A program made the translations under genes and the position numbers. From assembly GCA_007449985.2 (NCBI GenBank), contig VIIQ02000045.1, positions 115,589-179,588 on the forward strand: DNA of 64,000 nucleotides, read 5' to 3'. This DNA comes from Desmodesmus armatus (lineage: Eukaryota > Chlorophyta > Chlorophyceae > Sphaeropleales > Scenedesmaceae). Each line of letters starts with the position of its first letter. Within the stretch, counting starts at the first letter, position 1. A model generated the notes under the pieces. It saw only the letters and a program-made list of their open reading frames with translations, did not search any database and was not told where the DNA came from. Of the stretch, positions 51,135 through 61,099 are shown piece after piece.

Positions 51135-52044
51135 GAGCACCCCACAGTACAGACAGTGGCTATGTCTACCAGCCGGTGCAGCAGCAGCAGCAGATGCTGC
51201 CACATCAGACCGCCATGCATGCCTTGCCCGCTGACAACCAGCCATACATCATGGTCACTGCCAACAGCTCTGTGCAAGGCATGAACGCAGCTGGCACGCA
51301 AGGCATGAACACAGCTGGCATGCAAGGCATGAACGCTGCTGGCATGCAGGGCTTGCAGATGGTGTCCCCGCATGCAGGCTCTGCCGGTATGGTCCCAGGA
51401 GCTCTCGCTGCAGCTTCTGGTAGCACCCCAGCACATCCTGCAGCAGCAGCTGCTTACTATGTCAGCACAGCCATGCAGCAGGACACTACAAGCATGCATG
51501 ATCCTACTGCGCACATGCTTGCTCCTGCACCTACTGTCACATCTGCAGCTACTGCAGGATATGACGCGCAGGCAGCAGCAGCAGCTGCCGCCGCGGCCGC
51601 AGCACCGCAGTATGCAGCAGCAGGCGGCAATGGTCAGCACGGAAATGGCGGGACTCTCCCGCCAACAGCATCGGTGCTGCTGCTGCGGGGGCGGGCGGTG
51701 CTGCTGCCGCCGCTGCTGTCAGTTCAGACGAGGCAGCAGGAGTGGGTCCTGCAGCAACAGCGGCAGCACTGCCTGCGCTGCCTGTTGCTGCCGGTACTGC
51801 TGTTGTTACTGACGAGATTGTTGATGCAGTTGTGGAGGTGGTCACACTTTTGAACAAGGACTATGACTCAACCCTTGACATCGGGGCCTGTGCTGAGGTC
51901 ATGTATGAGATGCAGGAGGATCCAGCAGCTGCTAAGAAGTTTATGCGGGTGGTGTACACAGCCCTGTGCAGCGCAGTGCGCCTGAACAACCCCACTGGGG
52001 CGGTCAGCGTGGTGAAGCGGTATCTGCAGAAGGGCAGCTCGTGA
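47918..52044 (+). CDS. RGG/RS/Gln-rich nuclear-type protein, reading frame broken in this sequence
   Basis: I do not recognise the family. Exon 1 runs from ATG 47918 to the donor at 50321 and exon 2 from 50617 to TGA 52042-52044, with matching phase (GDGRVG/FVGDELKP). The order of segments is: Gln/Ala/Pro-rich N-terminus with SDPRKRLAMQALERR; Pro/Gly-rich; RGG box (48850-49200); Arg/Ser-rich (RSREGRSPDRHSSGSRSRG); an ordered patch around the intron (SLQLLFVEEQQGQNVVVAGP, then LQHLHGSVIVNMYPSEPNP); a long polyGln/polyAla stretch; and a helical C-terminus (EIVDAVVEVVTLLNKDYDST). Composition suggests an RNA-binding or splicing-associated protein (inference). The coding frame changes in the same direction near 48790-48840, 49016-49034, 49261-49271 and 51640-51660, as if one base were missing each time. 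Confidence 0.68.
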
Positions 52045-53130
52045 GGGCTGGACAGCCAGGAGCAGCAGCAGCACATGGGTTTGAGGTTGGACTTTGCTGT
52101 GCCAGAGTGTCTGGTTGGGCTGGATACGGTGTTGGTCTGTTGTGTGACTTGGGTTGAGCACACGCTGTGATTGCTGGACAGCCAGCAGTAGCAGCACAGG
52201 AGCTTCTGGGTGGGGCCTGGTTCACTGAGTGGTTACTGAGGTTGGACTTGCTTTGCAAGAGTGGGTGCGTGGGCTGCATGCGGTTTTGTTCTGTTGTGTT
52301 GTGGATTCAGCAACATGCTGTAATCAACCTCTGGTTGGCGTGATATGGTTGCATGCGGCTTCGTCAGGCACCACAATGGTGTGTGTACAGTATCTTTCAG
52401 TAGCATGCCGTGATCTGGACTTGGTTGGTGGCTACTAGCATGCTGTGGTTGCAGGTTGAATTGCATAACCAACGTTGATCCTGCTGTGTTACCGTGGCAA
52501 CTTGGTGCAGTAAGGGACAGCTCTATGTGCAGGACTGCATGACTGATAGGTTCAGTTGGGCAGCACAGCAGGTTGTGTTTTTTGTCAAGTTCCGGGAAAG
52601 TCTGGGAAGTGGCAGGCCTTTCACTGCCTATGTATGTTTCATGTATGTCAGCAGAGTTCTATGTCAGCAGAGTACCAGATTGTGTGCAGGGCAGGTTCTT
52701 GTGACTGATTGTTCAACATTCAAATGTGGAGAAGCAGATATTCTGTGTGCTGGTCTTGCACAGTGTCCTGTCTGATGGACCAAGCTGCCGCAAACAGTCC
52801 TGCTGCACCTGGTATGCAAAGACGGTTTAGCTGCAATGGGGGGTGCCAATGTTTTTGTAACAGCTGCGTGCTGCAAGTGGCCTGCATATCATACACGATG
52901 TGTGGTTGCTGCAAGTGAGGTACATTGGATCCATGCCATTTGCATATGTCACAAAGTTGAAACAGACATGCAGACATTGACCATGCCCACGTGTTACACA
53001 GCAGCATCAACAGCACGCCAACAAGCAGAACTAGGTCAAAGAGAACACACAATCGGTTGGACATGCCAGCAAAGCCAAGGACACATGCTCAGCACCGCCG
53101 ACACTGTGTTGTGAATCACAGTTAAAGTTA
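52045..53130 (+). other. 3' UTR of the RGG-rich gene and convergent 3' end
   Basis: 52045-52950 is strongly TG-rich on the + strand (12 TG against 1 CA in 52081-52140), matching a rightward 3' UTR. It holds degenerate repeats of a piece like ggacagccag(g/c)agcag...gaggttggact near 52050 and 52175-52250. TGTAA occurs near 52318 and at 52856-52860. Past about 52960 the + strand turns CA-rich, with TTACA near 52994 and 53127. This suggests that a leftward transcript ends there. Confidence 0.45.
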
Positions 53131-55360
53131 CACTAATTGGCTCAGCAAAAGCTGAGCAACCCACAAGGGAGCCAGAGGCTCATGGGGGCATCCCAACCCA
53201 TGCATGTAACTGGATAACCATCAACTCCAGCCTATCACACAGCACCAGACAATGACCAGAAACATGCTGCACAACATAACAGCGGTCACAACTACCAACA
53301 TTGTCACTGCTCTCAACCCAGTGGCATGGTACTCAGCTTTGGGGGCAAGCTTCCGCTGCCTGAAGGCATAAGCAGCCACAGCACCCTGGGCTCCAACTTA
53401 AAATGACCTCCCAGCAAATCTGCTGCTCTTCAGCTGATTGAAGGTAAGCATTTATGGCCGGCATAACCGCACAGCACCTTGTAGCACAGGACCTTGAAGC
53501 TCCTGCAACACAAGACATCTGCAGGCAGCTGGGGGGGGACCAGCTGTGCACAGTAAGAGGGACAGGCGGCAGTCAGCATTGTGTGCACACATTGGACCTG
53601 TCTGGACATGTACATGTTACATGTATCCGGGATATTATCCACAGTAGTAGATGGCTGGCCCAGTGTGTGTGCTTCCCGGGGAAGCACACACACCTCACAC
53701 CTTCAGGGCATGAATGCACCTAGCGGTGATAGCTTGGCACAGTTCACATGTTCAGCAGTACCTTCTTGAACATGTATCGGCAACACAGGCACGCTTTGAC
53801 ATTCCCCATGCAGGAAGCCCAGCTGGCTTCAAGTATGTTGCGGCAGTGGGCAGCTGGGCTATATAGCTGAGCGATCACTGCCAATCAAAGCACGCAGAGT
53901 GCAGCAGCCGTCCTGCTTTGATGTCCAGCCGGGACTCCCGGCTGGGAGGGTCCCTGTGGGCTTTTTGAAAGTATGACCTGTGGCCCTCACCAGCACCTTT
54001 GAAGTCTGCAGAAACCCTGCGGCACACATAAACATGGGAGGGGGGGTATGTGTACATGCGCACTGCGAGTGAGATTGCATCATTGCCTTCAGTATCAAAA
54101 ATCAAACACCATACGCAATGCCACGGTGTGCATGAAGGGCGCATGAAGGGCGCAGGATGTTGGTCAGCTTCGCACGGGGTGCAGGGCTTTGCTCCCAAAC
54201 ACCCTGTCGACAACCCGCACCCTGTGAGAGGGCCTGGGCCAAACTTGCGCACCCGCTTGTGCACTTCTCATGGCTGCAATCAATCCTATATTGGCCACAA
54301 ATTCGAGGCAGCTTGATCCACCCAATAAAGGGAATGAGGATCCTCCATAAGACATGCCTTGAAACGAAGGGGAGTATAGGGGGGATGGCTGATAGCAATT
54401 TTTGTAGGAAATGGGGTGGGAAGGCAGGAGGGGGCACATAACCACACAACGACCGCTTTGAAGACCAGCTGCTACTAATGCAGGGGGACTTGAGAGCGAA
54501 CGATGGGCAAGTATAGTCTCCTCTAGGCTACCCCGTAGCATACTGCTTTCACAACATGTGATACACCGGACCTGATCAGGGGACTTGCCAAGCCTTAGCC
54601 TGCCTGCTCCCAGGCCACCTGCTTGAACTGCACGGCAAGATATACACATCCCTGCAGCCCTCACTGGCAGCTGCGCGTCACAGTGAGAATGCCACGGACC
54701 ACACATACGACAGCCCTCACCACAACCGGTATAGTGGCTGCACCATGCAACACGCTGTTCAGGTAATGGAAGTGCACACCCAAGGCAAACGTCCAAGCCC
54801 CTGTGAGGCAAAGCCCTCAAGCATGTACTGACAGCCTTGCCTACTGTGGCCTCAACGTTCCCCAAGGCATGCAACACCGCAGCCTACATGATGGTCTGAC
54901 CATGATGGTCTACCAACAAAGCACAGGAGGGGGGAACAATGAATGGTCAACCTCCTTTAGTACGCACATGCAAAAGCAGGCCGCAACACCAATTGAAGCC
55001 CACCACACAGTCCTTCAAAATCAAGCTTATAGAAAGCTCCCAGCTTCTGCAGCTGTGGTGTCGCATGTGTACTTCATGCATGCTACTGCCCCTCATGCAT
55101 GCTACTGCGCTGACCGCCGCCTGCATACAACATGAGGCCTTCCCACCCAACGGAAGCGCAGACAAGACCTCATGTTGCGCACGGCTGATCGTCAGCCTCA
55201 AGTTGAGCACTGTAACAACACCAGCAGGGGTTCAATCGTGTCACGACACGCGTTAGCGTGCACACTCAGCACCACATGACGTGATACACGTGCTAACCAG
55301 CCGATCCGGGAAGGCAATGAGGTAAAGTCGCAGTACGCATGACGTAATTCAGTGCTTTGT
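53131..55360 (-). other. Possible leftward transcription unit without recognisable protein
   Basis: A CA-rich stretch on the + strand is bounded on the left by TTACA near 53127 and on the right by a CpG-rich patch at 55230-55360 that looks like other promoters here. Open frames on the minus strand (for example 54164-54877 and 53875-54264) show no family resemblance and lack convincing codon structure. I report it as a candidate non-coding or divergent gene only. Confidence 0.25.
53663..53693. repeat. Perfect 13-bp-arm palindrome
   Basis: gtgtgtgcttccc faces gggaagcacacac with a single base in the centre. It is the longest nearly spacer-free palindrome I noticed in the window. It lies in the uncharacterised 53-55 kb stretch. 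Confidence 0.75.
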
Positions 55361-55829
55361 AGATGTATTGTTATTGGCAACTCCTTGGGAAGGGTGCTGG
55401 CAACAAACCAACTGCACAGCTCCAAAAAGAGTGCTACCATAGATTGAACTCTCCAGCAGTGCAATTCACCCCACTGGTGAATTATGCACCCTTCCCCCTC
55501 TCTTGTTACCCCTGCTCCCCCTCTTGATCCCCTCCCCTGCACTCCCGAAACCCTGCGCAGCTGCACGATCATGACCTGGTTTCCAAGCATGCATACTGCA
55601 GGTACCCGCACAGGTACGCCAACCACACACGTCAGCAGTACGCCTAGGGTGCGACCCAGAAGGTGATGCTACCCCACAGGTTGTCTCCTGTGAGCACGTA
55701 CATGGGGCACATCCAAGGAGATGTGTCACTGCATGCAGCTGTGTTGTCCCTGCGCACACCCGTGCACCTCTGCTGTAAGCGCCATGGGCTCCGTCACGCT
55801 AGCTGCGCTTGCGTGACATCACCCATGGC
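55361..55829. other. Spacer without recognised feature
   Basis: Mixed-composition sequence with a C-rich patch (55480-55560). I see no gene. Confidence 0.4.
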
Positions 55830-57060
55830 ACACAGGGCAGAAGTGCACTGCGGGGGCTGTAAGGGCTGTGCATGCAATGCGGTGGCTCTACCTCTTGCAT
55901 TATAGACCTGAGCATGCCATCTTAGTAGCCCAAATGTTAGCTTGATACAGTGCCACATGGAGCAGCAGCGCACCGTGGTCCACAGTGCGCTGAGCGCAGC
56001 CACGGCAATGTACATCGACAGAACGGTGCGAAAACCATGGCAGGCGTGCCATCAGCACCTGCGGTGACCCTGCTCCACATTGGTGAAGCATGCCAACCTG
56101 AGTACACTGAGTGATACATGGCATAAATGGCATGCTTGACACGATAGCACACGGAGCAAAGCTGCAAGATGGAAGGACACGCACGTCTAGGTAGAGCAAT
56201 GCATGTAGCTGTGTGTGCAACGCAGCAACTCTCCCTCGGCAGCTACTGACTGTGCCAAGAGAGCCAGGTGATGCAGGGCTCACACATGCACAGTCTGTGG
56301 CAGACGAGGGAGACGTACACCGCTGCATGAGTGGCTACTGCTGCCAAACCCTGCCTTGGCCGCCACAACCATGTTGCACGCAAGGCATGACAACCTGAGT
56401 ACCTCGCGAATCATGCCTGACACAACGGCACACGGAGCAAAGGTGCACTGTGGAAGCACACCATCGGGTAGATATTTCTTCTTTAAAGCGATGTATGTAG
56501 CTGTGTAGTTTTGTGTGCAGCGCAGCACCTCTCCCTCATGTGCTACTGACTGTGCCAAGACAGCAAGTTTGTGCAAAGCTGACATGGCTCAGTCTATGGC
56601 AGGCGAAGGAGATGTGCACCGCTGCACATGTAATACTGCTGCCCAACCCTGCCTTGGGCGCCACAGCCGCATCGCGACCAAGGCATGGTAACCTGAGTGG
56701 GCGCATGAGGTGTGCTTGATACAATGGCACATGGACAAAGGTGCAATTTGGGAGCGCACCCACAGCTGGATGGCTACGGCTGCCAAACCCTGCCTTGGCC
56801 GCTACAGCCATGCTGCGCGCAAGGCAGTATAACCTGAGCAGCCTCATGGTTGAATGCTGGACACACATTGGCACATGGAGCAAAGGTGCAATGTGGCACC
56901 ACAGCTAGGTGGAGCAATGCATGTAGCTGTGCACTTCTGCGTGCAACGCAGCACCCTTCAAAAACACACCACGTCTCCCTCACCAGCTACTGACTCAGCC
57001 ACCACAAGCCAGTTGACTGCTAGCTGTGGTGGCGGAGTCCGTGGCAGATGGGCGAGATGA
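55830..57060. repeat. Degenerate tandem repeat array
   Basis: The same blocks recur in the same order. The block tgtagctgtg...gcaacgcagca...ctctccctc...gctactgact begins near 56213, 56496 and 56922. The block accctgccttgg occurs near 56346, 56646 and 56786. The block cacacggagcaaa or cacatggagcaaa occurs near 55958, 56147, 56437, 56730 and 56874. Spacings of about 140-145 and 283-300 bp suggest a basic unit near 142 bp arranged partly as dimers. Copies are diverged, and no coding sequence runs through them. Confidence 0.7.
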
Positions 57061-57568
57061 TCAGCTGTTGGAAAGTGTGGCTGCAGAAGCGGCTTCCAAC
57101 AGATGCGATGGCCCTGCATAAATGAGAGTCAGCCTAGTCAGCTGAGCTGCAGTACTGCTGGGGGGAGGCTCCCCCAGGCTCTGCATATCATGCTAAAATC
57201 AACCTTGTTGACTCAGTGCCACACTGGCATGCGCATGCTGCTGGCAACACAAAACGTGCGGTACCTTGAAGTGAACCTAAGCCCCAGCCCAATACCTCAG
57301 CCCAATCATAAGGTGATGGCGATGCAGCCCCAAGGCGAAGACACAAGTGACGGAAGTGCGCACCATGACACCACCACATCACCTCGCAAAGGATGTGCCT
57401 ATACAGGAGACCTTGCTCACAAGTGAATTCTGCATCTTGTGCCGTTCAGGCTCTGGAAGTATCCACAGCCTGGGACGCACAAGGTGCAGAACTTGAAGTG
57501 AACAAGCAACCCCACACTTGTGTACCCTGTGCAGGGTGGTGGCAATGCACAGCCAAAGCAAGGCGAGG
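57061..57568. other. Spacer left of the SINE-like insertion
   Basis: Small + strand open frames (57103-57426 and 57393-57632) overlap here with no family match. The segments near 57263 and 57490 share ttgaagtgaac, and those near 57385 and 57918 share a diverged tcacc...gcaaagg...agaccttg block. This is older local duplication, later split by the insertion at 57581. Confidence 0.35.
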
Positions 57569-57887
57569 AAATAGTACCAGGCCCACCCACCGAAAGCCCT
57601 TTATCCCGGCCCACCCACCGAAAGCCCTTTAATGGGACGGCTGTTCTCAGTCGCGTGTGCATGGCCTAAATGCTGTAGTACACGTAGGGGGTGTATGGGT
57701 TCGACTCCCATGCGAGTTTGGTCCGGGCACTGGGCACCTCCTGGATATAAGGCGTGTGGCGTCCCTCATCGGTGAGGCTTAGCCTCCGGCCCCCGGCAGT
57801 CAGGCAACTGACCGAGTCGTGTGTGGCCAGCCGGTGGGGGGTGCGCCCCCCTTGGACTCTCCCAAAAAAAATAAAAAATAGTACCAG
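57569..57887 (+). mobile_element. SINE-like retroposon with 12-bp target-site duplication
   Basis: The perfect direct repeat aaatagtaccag flanks the element at 57569-57580 and 57876-57887. The 295-bp insert ends in an A-rich tail (57864-57875). It contains a perfect tRNA-type B box GGTTCGACTCC (57698-57708) inside a complete T-arm (atggg / cccat). An imperfect A box (tggcctaaatg, 57662-57672) lies at tRNA-like spacing. Its 5' end has a 23-nt direct repeat with period 28 (57581 and 57609). It encodes no protein. These are the marks of a Pol III-derived SINE moved by a partner retrotransposon. Confidence 0.75.
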
Positions 57888-58254
57888 ACCAGCCGCACCC
57901 TGTGAAGGACAGCAGCTCACCTTGCAAGGCACCGATCTAAACAGCAGAGACCTTGGAGAATCGAATGTGCAAGTCCATCCTGCTGTTGTTTGCTGGACCT
58001 TGGTTCGGGCCGGATGGTGGAGAAGGATCTTGAAGGGGAGGCTGCACAGCATCACATGCAACATGCTGTGAGCAAAGCATTCATCTATCTCTCGACATGC
58101 ATGGGGAGGTTTTACCATGGGGTGTGGATGGGGAGGGGTGGGGTGGAAAGCTGAAGGGATAGATAGCAGGTGCTGAAACAGCAGCAGCACAGCAGCACCT
58201 ACCAATCAGCTGCAGCAGTGCCTGTGTGGAAGCACATGATGGCCTGCGCCCTGT
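57888..58254. other. Spacer right of the SINE-like insertion
   Basis: No recognised gene. It continues the sequence interrupted by the insertion. Confidence 0.35.
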
Positions 58255-58801
58255 CAGCGGTGCCGACCCATGCTGGATCAGACGAGGAAACACTTTTTCT
58301 GCCTAACAGGTGCGAGAACACTTACGCAGTAGATGATTGCGACTCGAGAGAGCAATCCAGATCAGTGACGGAAACGGACCGAACAGCAAGACAGACTCCC
58401 TAGATAAGAAGATATTTTTGAATCTTCTGCCCGCTACTTATTGTGCCCAGAGGCTAAGCCGCGAACCCTTTGATGACTCATCGCCGTCCAAGGGTGGCCA
58501 GGCAGCAAAACCACCACTTCGGTGTCAGATGCACCCCCATTCGCCCATTAACCGTCCTTGCCTACTCAACTGGCTTGCTGCATTGCAAGACGCTGGTGTT
58601 GCTTTCTCCTTCACATCTGTCTGGAACATTGTAATAAGATCTGTCTGGAACATGCATGCGTTTGGGCGTGGACCCCTTTCACAACGCCGACACCAGACTG
58701 CTCCTTGCCAGGCTGCTGCTGGCCAGTATTTGCAACACACCCATCAAACACTCCCTTGTTCCCCTAACATGCCTTCTTGAACTGATGACTCTGAAGTAAT
58801 G
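58255..58801. promoter_or_regulatory. CpG-retaining, AT-richer island
   Basis: 58270-58460 has the unskewed, CpG-containing composition of the promoters in this window (for example gcgactcgagag and gacggaaacggaccg). No gene start is recognised on either side, so the transcript it would serve is unknown. Confidence 0.3.
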
Positions 58802-59866
58802 TTACATGGCTGCCTATATCCTGCGTGTAGATGCAGGACACAAGATGCACTAGACGTCAATCAATCAGACACACCAATCGCCTTTGACAATTGGAAGGCT
58901 AGTATGCTGATGCCAGCCCCTGAACCCACCAGTCACTGATGGCATTCAGACTTGCTGCCAGCACAACAGCTCAACACCAACAGCACCAACATGCAAGACA
59001 GTCCTACTCCCAACCCAACCCACATAGGGTGCCGATCTAGGTGCCCTGTGTCTCCCAGAGGCCTGCAAGCCCCACCCTTTCCTGATAGATACACGTAGGC
59101 ATGGCTCCAGGCCTGCTGTGTCAGCAGCATGTGCGACCAGCTTACAAGCCATGCCCAGTGCTGCAGGAAAACTGAGCTCCTCAGAACGTTGTCCAACACA
59201 CCCTTGGAAGCCGCACACAGGGCAGTGTATGACAGGGTGTGCTGAGCAGTGCTGTCCAGACAAAGAAGACAGAACAGCTTCCCAGATGCTTCCCTGACGT
59301 CAGGTCAGGACAGCACAGACACACAACACAACCACCCCCTGGCTCCTCACACAACTCAACAACCGATGAACAAAAACACACTTTACACGGCAGTTGGCCT
59401 AGCGTTAGCGTTGATGAAGCCGATGCGGCTCTACCACACCATGGTCACTGCTCCTGGTGCTACTTAAAGCACGCAAGCACAAAAGTCACACACAGCAGCT
59501 GCAGGGTGGGCAAGTGTCTTGCCCACCGCAGCATAAACAGCTGTGCATGACGCGCACACACACCACAGCAGTAGCTGGCACAAGCACCACACCCAGCAAC
59601 AGCAGCTGCTGCAGACAGGACATGGGGGACAATGTACGCCTGAACTTGACTGCACACTGCATACCAACGAACACAACCTGGCTGCTTCTGTCCAAAAGTG
59701 CAAGAGCACTTCAGCATCAGATGAGCGGCACACAAGCCCGCCAGTGAATCCCGACTCCTACAAGCACTGCACTGCTGCGCTCAGCTGAGGCCAAGAGGTG
59801 CCAGTTGCCAACTGCCAGCAGCTACAGCAGCAGAGCCCTGCTGCTAGAGCAGGCCCCTGATGCTGC
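58802..59866 (-). other. 3' UTR of DAHP synthase
   Basis: CA-rich on the + strand throughout. TTACA at 58802-58806 (TGTAA on the minus strand) sits exactly where the CA-rich stretch begins. A second TTACA lies near 59138. A hairpin with 10-bp arms (ggtgggcaag / cttgcccacc, loop tgt) lies at about 59504-59527. Confidence 0.5.
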
Positions 59867-60861
<995 letters not shown>

Positions 60862-61050
60862 CTGCGCACAGGACATGATACAACAGTCAAGCCCAATGTC
60901 AGTTGAGGGGTCTGTGGTTGCTCGTTGCAAGACACTGTTCACAATCTCAATATTACCATGCACTGGATTACACACCGAGGTCACAACCTGCACAGGACAG
61001 GGTTTGACAGGCAAGCCGAATGTCAGCCAAGGGTTTTGTTGTCATATGTC
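60862..61050 (-). repeat. Duplicated piece of the DAHP synthase exon with its splice acceptor
   Basis: Minus-strand 60987-60938 repeats the acceptor and first 17 codons of the exon at 60861, diverged ([17 protein letters not shown] against [17 protein letters not shown]). The period is 126 nt, which is 42 codons. The sequence from the copy through to the genuine exon is open in the same frame. Confidence 0.8.
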
Positions 61051-61099
61051 AGCAGGTACGTGGGCTAAGACGACATATTGGTGCTGTCAACAGGGTCAC

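Noticed and set aside
54164..54877. 237-codon minus-strand frame as a gene
   Set aside because: Cys/Leu/Ser-rich composition typical of chance frames in TG-rich DNA, with no motif or neighbouring exon to support it.
57650..57720. A tRNA gene at the perfect B box
   Set aside because: The T-arm is intact, but no acceptor or anticodon stem can be formed and the A box is imperfect. A tRNA-derived retroposon explains all features.
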